DNA of 64,000 bases from Streptomyces sp. 549 (GTDB taxonomy: Bacteria > Actinomycetota > Actinomycetes > Streptomycetales > Streptomycetaceae), in assembly GCF_030124175.1 (NCBI RefSeq), contig NZ_JASKMT010000001.1, positions 62,001 through 126,000 on the forward strand. The letters are read 5' to 3'. Position 1 is the stretch's first letter. The number at the start of each line of letters is the position of its first letter. Made by a program: the position numbers and the translations under genes. Of this stretch, positions 24,896 through 35,157 are shown piece by piece. Below the pieces are notes generated by a model. That model searched no databases and was not told where the DNA came from. It was given only the letters and a program-made list of their open reading frames with translations.

Positions 24896-26252
24896 CACCT
24901 TCGACTGCGCCGACGTCGGGCTGCTCTCCCCCGTACGGGCGGGATCAGCCGCGGAGGCCGCCACCGGGGACCTCGCGTTCCTCCAGGCCATGCTGGACGC
25001 CGAAGCGGCTCTCACCCGGGCCCAGGCCCGTCTGGGGCTCGCGCCCGCGTCCGCCGCGACGGCGGTCACCGAGGCGGCGGACGCCTCGCGCTACGACCTC
25101 AGGGACCTCGCGATCCGAGCCCGTTGCGGCGGCAACCCGGTGATCCCGCTCGTCGCCGCGCTCAGAGCAGCGGTCGGCCCCACCGCGGCGGGCCACGTGC
25201 ACCGGGGTGCCACCAGCCAGGACATCCTCGACACCGCGGTGATGCTGGTCGCCCGCCGGACCCTCGAAATCGTCCTCACCGACCTGGACCGGAGCGCGGA
25301 AGCACTGGCGGCGCTGGCGGACGCGCACCGGGACACCCCCGTGAGCGGCCGCACGCTCACCCAGCACGCGGTCCCGACCACGTTCGGCCTCAAGGCGGCG
25401 GGCTGGTACACACTGGTCCGGGACGCCCGGCACAGACTCGCCGCCGTGCTGGACGGCCTGCCGGCCCAGCTCGGCGGCGCCGCCGGCACGCTCGCCGCCT
25501 TCGCCGAACAGCCCGGCGCCGCCTCCGCCCTGGAACTGCGCACCGCCTTCGCCGAAGAGGTCCGTCTCGCCGAACGGGCCCTGCCCTGGCACACCTTGCG
25601 CACGCCCGTGGCAGACCTCGGCGGGGCGCTCGCCTTCACAGCCGGCGCGCTCGGGAAGATCGCGGCCGACGTCCTCGTCATGGCCCGCACCGAGATCGGC
25701 GAGGTACAGGAAGCGTCCTGCGGTCCCTCGTCCGCCATGCCGCACAAGGCCAATCCGGTGGCGGCGACGCTCATCGCGGCTGCCGCCCGCCAGGTCCCGT
25801 CCCTCTCCGCGGTCCTGTTCGGGTCGCTCGCCGCCGAGGACGAACGCCCGGCCGGTGCCTGGCACGCGGAGTGGCAGACCCTGCGCGAGGCCCTGCGACT
25901 GACCGGAGGCGCCGCCCGGTGCGCCACCGAACTGGCGGCGGGCCTGCGACCGGACCCCGTCCGCATGCGCGCGAACCTCGACCGCATCGGCCAGCTGATC
26001 GTCTCGGAACGCGTCGCGATCGCTCTCGCGCCCTACGCGGGGCAGGCCCAGGCACGCTCGCTCGTCACGGCTGCCGCCACCGAGTCCGCCCGCACGGACG
26101 CCTCCCTCACCGACCTGCTGCGCGGCCTGCCCGAACTCGCCGACGTGCCCGAGGACATCTGGCGCGACCTCGGCGACCCCGCTCACTACCTGGGCTGCGC
26201 CCCCGCGCTCGTCGACCTCGCCCTCGCCGACACCCGTCAGGAAAGCCCGTGA
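24882..26252 (+). CDS. pcaB: 3-carboxy-cis,cis-muconate cycloisomerase
   Basis: The only plausible start is TTG 24882, 14 bases inside pcaG, with GGAGA 11 bases upstream; this gives 456 residues. The fumarase/aspartase fold is clear: G-A-T-S-Q-D-I-L-D-T in the first conserved region and the family signature G-P-S-S-A-M-P-H-K-A-N-P near residue 285. It converts carboxymuconate to 4-carboxymuconolactone. The rare start and the overlaps on both sides point to tight translational coupling. Confidence 0.9.
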   Translation: MTSADTFDCADVGLLSPVRAGSAAEAATGDLAFLQAMLDAEAALTRAQARLGLAPASAATAVTEAADASRYDLRDLAIRARCGGNPVIPLVAALRAAVGPTAAGHVHRGATSQDILDTAVMLVARRTLEIVLTDLDRSAEALAALADAHRDTPVSGRTLTQHAVPTTFGLKAAGWYTLVRDARHRLAAVLDGLPAQLGGAAGTLAAFAEQPGAASALELRTAFAEEVRLAERALPWHTLRTPVADLGGALAFTAGALGKIAADVLVMARTEIGEVQEASCGPSSAMPHKANPVAATLIAAAARQVPSLSAVLFGSLAAEDERPAGAWHAEWQTLREALRLTGGAARCATELAAGLRPDPVRMRANLDRIGQLIVSERVAIALAPYAGQAQARSLVTAAATESARTDASLTDLLRGLPELADVPEDIWRDLGDPAHYLGCAPALVDLALADTRQESP

Positions 26253-27400
26253 CCCTGCTCAACCACCGGCTCGACGGCCAGGCCCACGGCACGCCGCTGA
26301 TCCTGGGCCCGTCGCTCGGCACCTCGCTCGCGGTGTGGGAGCCCCAGCTCCCCGCCCTCACCCGCCACCACCGCGTGCTGCGCTACGACCTGCCAGGACA
26401 CGGCTCATCCCCGACCGCCCTCCTCGGCGGACGTGCGCCGGGCGCCACCACGGTCGGCGACCTGGCCTCCCTCGTACTCGACCTCGCCGACCACCACGGC
26501 TGGGACACCTTCCACTACGCGGGCGTCTCGCTGGGCGGTGCCATCGGTGCCCACCTCGCCGTGCACCGCCCTCAACGCGTCTCCTCGCTCGCGCTGGTCT
26601 GCTCCTCCGCCCACTTCGGCGAGCCGGCCGCCTGGCAGGAGCGCGCCGGCCAGGTACGCGCCCACGGCACCCGGCCGCTTCTGGAGGCCACCGCGAGGCG
26701 CTGGTTCGCCGACGCGGAGACCGCCGGGAGCCTCGCCGGAAAGGCGCTGCTGGCCGATCTCGCCGCCGCCGACCCGAGCGCCTACGCCGCTTGCTGCGAC
26801 GCGCTCGCCTCCTACGATCTGCGCGACCGACTGGGCCGGACCACCACACCCACCCTGGTGGTGGCCGGCCGCGACGACCCGGCCACCCCTCCTTCCCACG
26901 CCCGGGAGCTCGCCGACCTCATCCCCGGCGCCGGTCTCACCGAAATCGCCGGAGCCGCACATCTGGCCGGCATCGAGCGGCCCGAGGCCCTCGCTTCCGC
27001 CCTGCTGAGCCACTTCGGCTGCGGAGAGACCCGCACGGCGGGAACAGCGGTGCGGAGGGCCGTGCTCGGCAGCGCCCACGTCGACCGGGCCACCGCCCGC
27101 ACCACCGCGTTCTCCGCCGCCTTCCAGGACTTCATCACCCGCTACGCCTGGGGCGAGATCTGGTCCCGCCCCGGCCTCGACCGGCGCACCCGCAGCTGCG
27201 TCACCCTGACCGCGCTGGTCGCCCACGGCCACCACGACGAGCTGGCCCTGCACGTCCGCGCCGCACTCACCAACGGCCTGACGCCGGACGAGATCGGCGA
27301 GGTGCTGCTGCAGACCGCCGTCTACTGCGGCGTACCGGCCGCCAACTCCGCCTTCGCCGTCGCCCAGCGAGTCCTGGACGACGCCCTCAGCAAGGAGTGA
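26249..27400 (+). CDS. pcaL: Fused 3-oxoadipate enol-lactonase / 4-carboxymuconolactone decarboxylase
   Basis: GTG 26249 overlaps the pcaB stop (GTGA); 383 residues. Residues 1-255 form an alpha/beta hydrolase with Y-D-L-P-G-H-G and nucleophile elbow G-V-S-L-G-G (PcaD activity). Residues 265-383 form a carboxymuconolactone decarboxylase domain with T-R-S-C-V-T-L-T-A-L-V, E-L-A-L-H-V and V-Y-C-G-V-P-A-A-N (PcaC activity). The natural fusion, called PcaL, is known from Streptomyces and Rhodococcus. It performs two consecutive steps from carboxymuconolactone to 3-oxoadipate. Confidence 0.92.
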   Translation: MTLLNHRLDGQAHGTPLILGPSLGTSLAVWEPQLPALTRHHRVLRYDLPGHGSSPTALLGGRAPGATTVGDLASLVLDLADHHGWDTFHYAGVSLGGAIGAHLAVHRPQRVSSLALVCSSAHFGEPAAWQERAGQVRAHGTRPLLEATARRWFADAETAGSLAGKALLADLAAADPSAYAACCDALASYDLRDRLGRTTTPTLVVAGRDDPATPPSHARELADLIPGAGLTEIAGAAHLAGIERPEALASALLSHFGCGETRTAGTAVRRAVLGSAHVDRATARTTAFSAAFQDFITRYAWGEIWSRPGLDRRTRSCVTLTALVAHGHHDELALHVRAALTNGLTPDEIGEVLLQTAVYCGVPAANSAFAVAQRVLDDALSKE

Positions 27401-27406
27401 CCTCGC

Positions 27407-28633
27407 GTGAACCACCCCCGTCACACCCGCGTCGCCATCGTCGGCGCCGGCCCGGCCGGCCTGCTCCTCGCCCGATTGCTGCACCGGGCAGGAATCGACT
27501 GTGCCGTCCTGGAGAGCCGCGACCGCTCCTACGTCGAACAACGCCAACGCGCCGGAATCCTCGAACAGAGCACCGTCGACATCCTCCGCCACTCCGGAGC
27601 GGCCGACCGGCTCGAACGCGAGGGCATCCCGCACGAGGGGATCGAGCTACGCTTCGAGAACCGCCGCCACCGCATCGACTTCCCGGCCCTCACCGACAAC
27701 CGCCGCGTCTGGGTCTACGCCCAGACCGAGGTCGTCAAGGACCTCATAGCCCTTCAGCTGGAGGACGGCGCGCCGCTGTACTTCGACGCGCCGGTCCACG
27801 CGGTCGAGGGCGCCGACACCGACCGCTGCACCGTGCACTACACCCACGACGGGCAGGACCACACCCTCACCTGCGACTACGTCATCGGCTGCGACGGCTA
27901 CCACGGCGTCGTCCGCAAGGCGGTACCCGACCACGTCACGCAGGTCCACGAACGGGCCTACCCCTACTCCTGGCTGGGCATCCTCGCTGACGCCCCGCCC
28001 GTCTACGACGAGCTGGTCTACGCCCACTCCGCACGCGGGTTCGCCCTCGCCAGCATGCGCTCCCCCTCGGTCAGCCGCCTCTACCTCCAGGTGCCCAACG
28101 GCGAGGACCCGGCCTCCTGGCCGGAGGACAGGATCTGGGACGAGCTGGACCTCCGGCTCGGTGCCGACGCCGGTTGGCGGCTCCAACGGGGTCCGATCAC
28201 GGCCAGGTCAGTGCTCCCCATGCGCAGTTCGGTCACCGAACCGATGCGCCACGGCCGCCTCCTTCTCGCCGGTGACGCCGCCCACATCGTCCCGCCCACC
28301 GGCGCCAAGGGCCTCAACCTCGCCGTCTCCGACGTCACCGTCCTGGCCCGCGCCCTCACCGGCCTCTACGACAGCGGCTCCCACGACCTCCTCGACGCCT
28401 ACTCCGACACCTGCCTTCGCCGTGTATGGCGAGCCGTGCACTTCTCGCACTTCATGACCACCACCTTCCACACCTCCGGCAACCAGTCCTCCTTCGACAC
28501 CCGTCTCCAGCTCGCCCAGCTGGACCGCGTGGCCACCTCACACCACGCGTCGGCCGAACTCGCGCACAACTACACGGGCACAGCGGTCGCACAGGCACCG
28601 GCGGCGCCCCCGGTGGGGTACCTGTCCACGTGA
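27407..28633 (+). CDS. pobA: 4-hydroxybenzoate 3-monooxygenase
   Basis: GTG 27407 comes six bases after the pcaL stop, with AAGGAG inside the end of pcaL; 408 residues. It is a class A flavoprotein hydroxylase: FAD loop G-A-G-P-A-G, the D-G motif G-C-D-G-Y-H, and G-D-A-A-H-I-V-P-P-T-G-A-K-G-L-N, which is the PobA form of the second FAD motif. It makes protocatechuate from 4-hydroxybenzoate, so it links the hydroxycinnamate operon to pcaHG. It is the last gene of the pca operon. Confidence 0.93.
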   Translation: MNHPRHTRVAIVGAGPAGLLLARLLHRAGIDCAVLESRDRSYVEQRQRAGILEQSTVDILRHSGAADRLEREGIPHEGIELRFENRRHRIDFPALTDNRRVWVYAQTEVVKDLIALQLEDGAPLYFDAPVHAVEGADTDRCTVHYTHDGQDHTLTCDYVIGCDGYHGVVRKAVPDHVTQVHERAYPYSWLGILADAPPVYDELVYAHSARGFALASMRSPSVSRLYLQVPNGEDPASWPEDRIWDELDLRLGADAGWRLQRGPITARSVLPMRSSVTEPMRHGRLLLAGDAAHIVPPTGAKGLNLAVSDVTVLARALTGLYDSGSHDLLDAYSDTCLRRVWRAVHFSHFMTTTFHTSGNQSSFDTRLQLAQLDRVATSHHASAELAHNYTGTAVAQAPAAPPVGYLST

Positions 28634-28776
28634 TGCGGGCCCCTGAGCCAGGCGAACCGGCTGACAGCACCCCACAGGTCCCCGGTAGCCTTCGGGAGGC
28701 CGGCCTTGCTGGACAGCGCATGCCCCGCAGCCGGTCGCCGGTGTCGCGCCGGCGCGTCGAAACGTGAAGGGACTCG

Positions 28777-30294
28777 ATGAGGGAGTCGAGCGGGCACAGG
28801 ACGGGCAGCGGCTTCAGCAACCCCGTCATACCCGGCTTCCACCCGGACCCGTCCGTATGCCGGGTGGGCGATGACTACTACCTGGCCTGTTCCAGCTTCG
28901 AGTACTTCCCCGGTGTTCCCCTGTTCCACAGTCGGGACCTGGTGCACTGGACGCAGATCGGCAACGCCCTCGACAGGCCGGGCCAGCTGCGCCTGCCGCC
29001 GGGGGCGCCCGCTTCGGGAGGGATCTACGCGCCCACGCTGCGACACCACGACGGCCGCTTCTGGCTGATCGTCACGAACGTGAGCAGCGACGGCAACGTG
29101 CTCTTCACGGCGACCGACCCGGCCGGCCCGTGGTCCGACCCGATCCGGTTGCCCGGTGTGCACGGCATCGACCCGGACCTGGCCTGGGATGACGACGGGA
29201 ACTGCTGGTGCACCACGGCCGGTGTCGGCCAGGTCCGGATCGATCCCCGTACCGGGGAGGCCTTCGGCCCCTCGCGCCGGCTCTGGTCCGGCACGCCGGG
29301 CGCCAAGGCGCCGGAGGCGCCGCACCTGTACCGGATCGGCGACTACTGGTACCTGCTGATCGCCGAGGGCGGCACCGAACGCTGCCACGGCGTTTCGATC
29401 GCCCGCGGCCGCATGCCGACAGGTCCGTTCGAGCCGTGCCCCGACAATCCGGTCCTGACCCACCGGGGCACCGACCATCCCCTTCAGAACACCGGTCACG
29501 CGGACCTGGTGCAGGCGCCCGACGCGTCGTGGTGGATGGTGCTGCTCGGTGTGCGGCCGCGCGGGGGCAGTCCGGGCTGGCACGTACTCGGCCGGGAGAC
29601 GCTCCTGGTGCCGGTCGACTGGGTGGACGGCTGGCCGGTCGTCGGCGAGCTGTCGACCGACATGCCCGCACCCCCCTGGCAGCTGTATCCCCCACCCGCC
29701 GTACCGGCGTTGGACGACTTCGACTCGGACGGGTTGGCCCCGCACTGGGTATCGCTGCGCCACCGCCCCCCGGAGGACTGCACCACCGGGATGCGGCCCG
29801 GCTGGCTGACCCTCAACGCCCGTGGCGGGTCACTCGATGACACCGACGCCACGTTCGTCGGACGGCGGCAGGAGCACCTGTCCTGCCGGGTACGCGCCCT
29901 GGTCGATACGGCACAGGGACGCGGGGGCTTGGCCGTCCGCCTCGACGAGCAGCACCACTACGACGTCGAGGCCTCGCCCGGGGAGGTCCGCGTGCGCGCC
30001 CGTGTCGGGCCGTTGCACGCCGTCGTGGCGTCCCGGCCGACGCCGGCCGGTCCCGTGGTGCTCCGGATCGAGGTGGCCGAAGTGCAGTCGGTGGACGATG
30101 CCCGCACCGGCCCCGACACCATCCGCGTCGGCATCGAGGAGCCGGACGGCACGTTCGTCGAACTCACCTCGCTGGACGGTCGGTACCTGTCCACGGAGGT
30201 CGCCGGAGGCTTCACCGGCCGGGTCCTCGGGATGTTCGCCTCGATGGGCGCTGTCCACTTCGACTGGTTCGAGTACGTACCCGTCGAGCGCTGA
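28777..30294 (+). CDS. GH43 glycoside hydrolase (beta-xylosidase / arabinofuranosidase type)
   Basis: The 505-residue protein has no signal peptide and is probably cytoplasmic. The five-blade propeller holds the three acidic residues of GH43: D24 in H-P-D-P-S, D132 in G-I-D-P-D and E180 in A-P-E-A-P. A C-terminal beta-sandwich follows from about residue 310 (L-D-D-F-D-S-D-G-L), as in XynB enzymes. It would trim xylo-oligosaccharides after import. GAAGGGA precedes the ATG. It stands alone after the pca operon. Confidence 0.87.
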   Translation: MRESSGHRTGSGFSNPVIPGFHPDPSVCRVGDDYYLACSSFEYFPGVPLFHSRDLVHWTQIGNALDRPGQLRLPPGAPASGGIYAPTLRHHDGRFWLIVTNVSSDGNVLFTATDPAGPWSDPIRLPGVHGIDPDLAWDDDGNCWCTTAGVGQVRIDPRTGEAFGPSRRLWSGTPGAKAPEAPHLYRIGDYWYLLIAEGGTERCHGVSIARGRMPTGPFEPCPDNPVLTHRGTDHPLQNTGHADLVQAPDASWWMVLLGVRPRGGSPGWHVLGRETLLVPVDWVDGWPVVGELSTDMPAPPWQLYPPPAVPALDDFDSDGLAPHWVSLRHRPPEDCTTGMRPGWLTLNARGGSLDDTDATFVGRRQEHLSCRVRALVDTAQGRGGLAVRLDEQHHYDVEASPGEVRVRARVGPLHAVVASRPTPAGPVVLRIEVAEVQSVDDARTGPDTIRVGIEEPDGTFVELTSLDGRYLSTEVAGGFTGRVLGMFASMGAVHFDWFEYVPVER

Positions 30295-30390
30295 GGCAGG
30301 CGAGGCGGGCTCAATCGCCTGGCTGCCGCGGGCCACGAGGGGCGGGGCATCATCTCGCCCGTTCGTTCCGTCCGCGGATTTGATTGTGTC

Positions 30391-30412
30391 CGCGGCCTTG
30401 TGGAGGGCCGCG
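30391..30412 (+). terminator. Hairpin in the GH43/propeller intergenic region
   Basis: CGCGGCC and GGCCGCG pair around an 8-base loop. The 270-base gap 30295-30564 otherwise shows only the AGGAGGT ribosome site of the next gene. Confidence 0.45.
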
Positions 30413-30564
30413 CCCTTCCCTACTTTCCAGTAGGTCCGGTTCGGTGGGTCCGGCTCGATCAGGCCCGCTTCCGACGCGGCTGCTCACCGGACCGTCCGTG
30501 CTTGCTCAGCACGCCGCACCCGCTCCTCGATTGTCATGCCCCCACCATGCAGGAGGTAACGTCC

Positions 30565-31890
30565 ATGCCCGCTCCCGGATCGACCGCCGCACTCCCCTCC
30601 CCCGCGTCCCCGGCCGGCCGCACCCGACGGGCCGGTATGCGGCGCCTCGCCGCCGTGGGCGCCGCTCTCGCGCTCACCGCCGGCGGGACCGCCTCCGCGG
30701 CCACCGCACAACCCTCCGCCACCGCACAGCCCTCCGCCGCCGAGCTGCGGGAGGTGATGTTCGTCGGCAACAACTGGGAGGGCACCGCGGACGTGATCAG
30801 GTCCAGTGGCGACTTCTCGAAGATCGGCCGGATCAACGTCATCCCGGACAGGAAGCAGCGGATGGCGGAGATCAACGCCAACCCGATCCGGTGGATCGCC
30901 TTCATGACCATCCGCAACACCGTGGGCGAGGGCAACGACCAGTTCGTGGACGACATGTACTCCACTCCGGACGGGCGGTCGATGGTCGTCTCCCGGCCGA
31001 GCTTCGCCGACGTGGTCTCCATCGACCTGGCCAGCGGGAAGATCAACTGGCGCTTCCCCGTGTCGGGTTTCCGCGCCGACCACATGGCCGTGTCCCCCGA
31101 CGGCACCCGGGTGGCCGTCTCGGCCTCGACCTCGAACACCGTGCACGTACTGGACATCAACACCGGCGAGCAGGCCGGTTCGTTCCGGACCGGCGACAAG
31201 CCGCACGAGAACATCTTCACCAGCGACGGCAGGTACATCTGGAACATGTCCATCGGCGAGGTCAACACCGCGCTGGACGCGCCCTGGCTGGACTGGACGA
31301 AGGGCGACCGCAGGATCACGGTCGCCGACGCGCGGACCTTCGAGCAGGTCAGGGTCATCGACATGCGGGACCGGTTGGACGCGATCGGCCTCAGGGACTA
31401 CTCGGACGCGGTCCGCCCGGCGGTGTTCAGCCCCGACGAGTCGAAGCTGTACTTCCAGGTGTCGTTCTTCCACGGCTTCCTGGAGTACGACATCGCGACC
31501 GACAGGATCACCCGGGTGAAGACGCTTCCGAAGAACCCCGAGACCGACCCGGACCGCACCACCTGGGTCAACGACTCACGCCATCACGGCATTTCGATGA
31601 AGCCGGACGGCACCAAGCTGTGCGTCGCGGGCACGATGGACGACTACGCGACCGTGGTCGACCGCTCGACCCTCCAGGAGGGCCCGCTCGTCACCGCCAT
31701 CAAGCCGTACTGGGCGACTGTCAGCGGTGACGGCAGGGCATGCGTGGTCTCCGAGGCCGGCGCGGACCGGGTCACGGCGATCGACTTCGCCACCGGGCAG
31801 AAGATCGTCTCGGTCCCGGTCGGCGACCACCCCCAGCGAGTTCGGCTGGCTCAGGTGCCCGCCGACTGGACCGGCCCGTCCGCCGGCTGA
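30565..31890 (+). CDS. Secreted YncE-like beta-propeller protein
   Basis: ATG 30565 follows a near-perfect AGGAGGT. The 441-residue product has a long Sec signal (Arg-rich start, hydrophobic core near residues 28-45, A-S-A-A-T-A cleavage). The body has repeating blades of the YVTN/YncE type: D-D-M-Y-S-T-P-D-G-R-S, A-V-S-P-D-G-T-R-V, V-L-D-I-N-T-G-E, F-S-P-D-E-S-K and S-M-K-P-D-G-T-K. Such proteins bind ligands or act as lactonases. No catalytic role can be read here. Confidence 0.8.
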   Translation: MPAPGSTAALPSPASPAGRTRRAGMRRLAAVGAALALTAGGTASAATAQPSATAQPSAAELREVMFVGNNWEGTADVIRSSGDFSKIGRINVIPDRKQRMAEINANPIRWIAFMTIRNTVGEGNDQFVDDMYSTPDGRSMVVSRPSFADVVSIDLASGKINWRFPVSGFRADHMAVSPDGTRVAVSASTSNTVHVLDINTGEQAGSFRTGDKPHENIFTSDGRYIWNMSIGEVNTALDAPWLDWTKGDRRITVADARTFEQVRVIDMRDRLDAIGLRDYSDAVRPAVFSPDESKLYFQVSFFHGFLEYDIATDRITRVKTLPKNPETDPDRTTWVNDSRHHGISMKPDGTKLCVAGTMDDYATVVDRSTLQEGPLVTAIKPYWATVSGDGRACVVSEAGADRVTAIDFATGQKIVSVPVGDHPQRVRLAQVPADWTGPSAG

Positions 31891-31939
31891 CTCGTCCGCT
31901 GGCTGACCCGTCAACCGGCAGGCCCGTCAGTCGGCTGAC
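31885..31939. repeat. Three copies of GGCTGAC at a convergent gene junction
   Basis: GGCTGAC occurs at 31885, 31901 and 31933, each followed by CCG/TCG and CCGCT or CCGTC. The copies overlap the propeller stop and fill the 56-base gap. Confidence 0.5.
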
Positions 31940-31946
31940 CCGCCCG

Positions 31947-33827
31947 CTAGCCGAACTGCGCCACCGTCCACGTCGACAGCTCCGTCCGCGCCGCGTCGAG
32001 CAGCGTCGCCGGCGGGGCTGTCGCGCCGTTGGTGACCAGGGCGTAGTGCAGGGTGCCCGAGTCGGCGTCCGTGAGAAGGAGGCGGCGGCTTCCGGTGCCG
32101 CCCGGTTCGCTCGCGACCGCGACGGGCGTGGCCCTCGTGTACGCGGGTGGGGAGACGGTGACGCCGAGGTCGGAGACCACGGTCGTCGCGGAGGTCGGGA
32201 AGGACGCCGGAAGATGCAGTTCCGTGGGTTCCGCGCTGCCGTCCGAGCGCCAGACCAGCAGGGCGTACTGGCCGGAACCCACAAGTTGCCGGACGGCCGG
32301 CAGGGAGCGCGGCACCTCGTTCCACGTCAGCGTCGTCGCCCCGTCCCGCGAGCGGTCCTCGTAGGTGAACGCGACCGCGCTGCCCGCGGTGGCGCTGGGG
32401 TAGACCCGGTCGAGTAGCCGTGCGTCCTGGCGCAGCACGGGTGTGCCCGAGTCGTCGAGGCGGACGGCGGACAGGTCCTCGTCGTTCCAGGCGTCACCCT
32501 CGGTCTGCACCTTGCCGGGGTTGTCGTTCATCAGCTCGCGGTGCCGTCCGTTGTAGATGTCCCACTGCCACTGCTGGCCGGAGAGGACCGGGCCGGAGCC
32601 GGACGGGTTCGTCCACCAACCGGAGCCCCGTACACGGGAGTCCATGGCCTGGTACATCGCCTTGAGGACCGTGGGCGCCTTGTCGGAGACCCCGCCGGAC
32701 AGCGGGTGGCCGAACTCGCTGATGACCGCGGCCGTTCCGGTGGCGGCGGCCCGGTCGCGGACCGTGCCGAAGTCGGTGACGTACTGGCCGTCCGCCGCCT
32801 TGCCCCACATGAAGATGCCCGAGATCGCCTTCTGGTCGTAGAAGTGCGTGTTGAAGACGTACCGCGGACCGAGCCGGCCCACGTCGAGGAACCCGCCCTC
32901 CTCCTTCTGGAAGCCGATGTTGGCGTTCCAGAAGAGCGTCGGTTCGACGAAGGCGGGCTTGGCCTGCCAGCCTGCCGCGTCCATGCGGGCGCGGAACCGC
33001 TCGTAGAACGGCCACAGGACGTCCTTCTCCCAGGTGCGGCTGGTCTGGCCCGGGTCGAGGACGCCGGAGTGCGGCTCGTTCCAGGGGTCGAAGCCGACGA
33101 CACCTGCGAACTGGGCGGGGGTGAGGTGCTGCCGCAGGTAGGTCATGGTCTTCTCGGCGGTGGTGAGGAAGGCGTCCTGGACGCCGTGCCTGTTGTGCCA
33201 GAAGTCGTACGTCGCCCGCTTCACGGCCTCGTTCTGGGTGATGTTCTGGCCCCAGAAGAGGCAGATCCCGCAGAACTCGTCCGGGTAGCCGCCGAGGTCC
33301 ACCGCCCACCGGGGAGCGCCGTCGCCGGTGTACCAGCTGTTCGCGCCGAACAGCCAGCGGGAGTAGAGGTCCTGGTGGAAGTCGGGGTAGACGCGTATCC
33401 CGGCGTCGAGGAACGCGCCCATCTGCGCGGTCGCGGCGGCGAGGTAGGCGGTGTCCACCTGTCCGCGCACCGGCTCCGCGTACGCCCAGTGGAGCAGGAA
33501 GCGGACGGAGTTGCCGCCGCCGAGCGCGCGCAGTGCCCGCGCGGACTTCCGGGCGTCGGCGACCGAGGCGAAGGGCAGGCCGCGGTGCTCCTTGAGTTTG
33601 GTCGTGCCGGAGACGTTGTAGCCGCGCAGGACCACCTCGCGACCGAGGCCGTCCTTGAAGCGGCCGTCCTCGACGGTGAGGGTGGCCGCGGCCGGGGCGT
33701 CGAACCAGAGTTCGTCGGGCAGGGCACGGGCGGGCTGGGCACCCGCCGTGCTCAGGTAGCCGGTGAGGAGTAGGAGGACACCGAGCAGACACAGGCGCTT
33801 TCTTGGCATGTCCGCAACATTCAGCAT
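31947..33827 (-). CDS. Secreted GH5 glycoside hydrolase (cellulase/endoglycoceramidase-like)
   Basis: From ATG 33827 the protein has 626 residues; starts at 33809 (M-P-R-K-R) and TTG 33863 are also possible, none with a clear ribosome site. A signal peptide (R-K-R then Leu-rich core) is followed by a GH5 barrel: L-R-G-Y-N-V-S near strand 1, acid/base glutamate in F-D-P-W-N-E-P-H and nucleophile in I-S-E-F-G-H-P. The last ~130 residues are a beta-sandwich like GH5 C-terminal domains. The substrate could be a beta-glucan, galactan or glycolipid. Confidence 0.82.
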   Translation of the reverse strand: MLNVADMPRKRLCLLGVLLLLTGYLSTAGAQPARALPDELWFDAPAAATLTVEDGRFKDGLGREVVLRGYNVSGTTKLKEHRGLPFASVADARKSARALRALGGGNSVRFLLHWAYAEPVRGQVDTAYLAAATAQMGAFLDAGIRVYPDFHQDLYSRWLFGANSWYTGDGAPRWAVDLGGYPDEFCGICLFWGQNITQNEAVKRATYDFWHNRHGVQDAFLTTAEKTMTYLRQHLTPAQFAGVVGFDPWNEPHSGVLDPGQTSRTWEKDVLWPFYERFRARMDAAGWQAKPAFVEPTLFWNANIGFQKEEGGFLDVGRLGPRYVFNTHFYDQKAISGIFMWGKAADGQYVTDFGTVRDRAAATGTAAVISEFGHPLSGGVSDKAPTVLKAMYQAMDSRVRGSGWWTNPSGSGPVLSGQQWQWDIYNGRHRELMNDNPGKVQTEGDAWNDEDLSAVRLDDSGTPVLRQDARLLDRVYPSATAGSAVAFTYEDRSRDGATTLTWNEVPRSLPAVRQLVGSGQYALLVWRSDGSAEPTELHLPASFPTSATTVVSDLGVTVSPPAYTRATPVAVASEPGGTGSRRLLLTDADSGTLHYALVTNGATAPPATLLDAARTELSTWTVAQFG

Positions 33828-33987
33828 GGCCTGCACCGTCCCAACGGGCCGGGCGGTCGTCAAGGGTCTCCGACCGGCGAACAGGTAATCGTTTCCGTGA
33901 GTGGCCGCGCTCCCCCGGGGGCCCGGCGTTCACCGGGCGTGAAGCTGGACTGTGGACCCGCTTAAGAAAGCGTCGATGGACGCGGCC

Positions 33988-34020
33988 CTGCGGACTGGGC
34001 AGATTGGTGCGCGTCCGCAG
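33988..34020. promoter_or_regulatory. 8-bp inverted repeat in the tdh leader
   Basis: CTGCGGAC (33988-33995) and GTCCGCAG (34013-34020) enclose 17 bases, ending 58 bases before the tdh start. It may be an operator or leader hairpin. Confidence 0.35.
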
Positions 34021-34078
34021 ACCGGAACCGCTGTTCGGTAGTCGATCGGTCCCGTCACCCCTGTTTGGAGCCGCACCG

Positions 34079-35107
34079 ATGAAGGCACTTGTCAAGCAGC
34101 ACGCCGAGCCCGGCCTCTGGCTCATGGACGTGCCCGAGCCCGTGACCGGCCCCTCGGACGTGCTGATCAAGGTGCTGCGCACCGGCATCTGCGGCACCGA
34201 CCTGCACATCAGGTCGTGGGACGGGTGGGCGCAGCAGGCCGTCAGCACACCCCGCGTCCTCGGGCACGAGTTCGTCGGTGAGGTCGCGGCGGTCGGCCCG
34301 GACGTCGCGGACATCGCGGTCGGCGACGTGGTGAGCGGAGAGGGCCACCTGGTGTGCGGGAAGTGCCGCAACTGCCTGGCGGGCCGCCGCCACCTGTGCC
34401 GGAGCACCCTCGGCCTCGGCGTGGGCCGTGACGGCGCGTTCGCCGAGTACGTCGCGCTGCCCGCCTCCAACGTGTGGGTGCACCGCACCAAGGTCGACCT
34501 GGACGTCGCCGCGATCTTCGACCCCTTCGGCAACGCCGTGCACACCGCGCTGTCCTTCCCGCTCGTCGGCGAGGACGTGCTCATCACGGGTGCGGGGCCG
34601 ATCGGCATCATGGCCGCGGCCGTCGCCCGGCACGCCGGCGCGCGCAACGTGGTGATCACCGACGTCAGCGAGACCCGGCTGGCCCTCGCCCGCAAGGCGG
34701 GCGCGACGCTCGCCGTGAACGTGGCCGAGAGCGACATCGCCGCAGCCCAGCGGCAGCTCGGCCTGAAGGAGGGCTTCGACATCGGCCTGGAGATGTCCGG
34801 CCGCCCCGAGGCCGTACGCGACATGGTCGACAACATGACGCACGGCGGCCGCATCGCGATGCTGGGCCTGCCCGCGGAGGAGTTCGCCCTCGACTGGTCG
34901 AAGATCGTGACCTCGATGATCACGATCAAGGGCATCTACGGCCGGGAGATGTTCGAGACCTGGTACGCGATGTCGGTGCTGCTGGAGGGCGGGCTCGACC
35001 TCAGTCCTGTGATCACCGGCAGCTACGGCTACCAGGACTTCGACGCGGCCTTCGACGAGGCCGCCACCGCCCGCAGCGGCAAGATCATCCTCGACTGGAC
35101 CGCCTGA
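34079..35107 (+). CDS. tdh: L-threonine 3-dehydrogenase
   Basis: ATG 34079 with TTGGAG upstream gives 342 residues, the usual Tdh length. Zinc residues appear in G-I-C-G-T-D-L-H and G-H-E-F-V-G, the structural zinc lobe is C-G-K-C-R-N-C then C, and the Rossmann loop is G-A-G-P-I-G-I. It oxidises threonine to 2-amino-3-ketobutyrate with NAD. The partner gene kbl lies 50 bases downstream, which confirms the pathway. Confidence 0.93.
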   Translation: MKALVKQHAEPGLWLMDVPEPVTGPSDVLIKVLRTGICGTDLHIRSWDGWAQQAVSTPRVLGHEFVGEVAAVGPDVADIAVGDVVSGEGHLVCGKCRNCLAGRRHLCRSTLGLGVGRDGAFAEYVALPASNVWVHRTKVDLDVAAIFDPFGNAVHTALSFPLVGEDVLITGAGPIGIMAAAVARHAGARNVVITDVSETRLALARKAGATLAVNVAESDIAAAQRQLGLKEGFDIGLEMSGRPEAVRDMVDNMTHGGRIAMLGLPAEEFALDWSKIVTSMITIKGIYGREMFETWYAMSVLLEGGLDLSPVITGSYGYQDFDAAFDEAATARSGKIILDWTA

Positions 35108-35157
35108 CCCCCGCGCCCCGCCCGGCCCCCGCCCCGCGCCTTCCAAGGAGAACTCCC

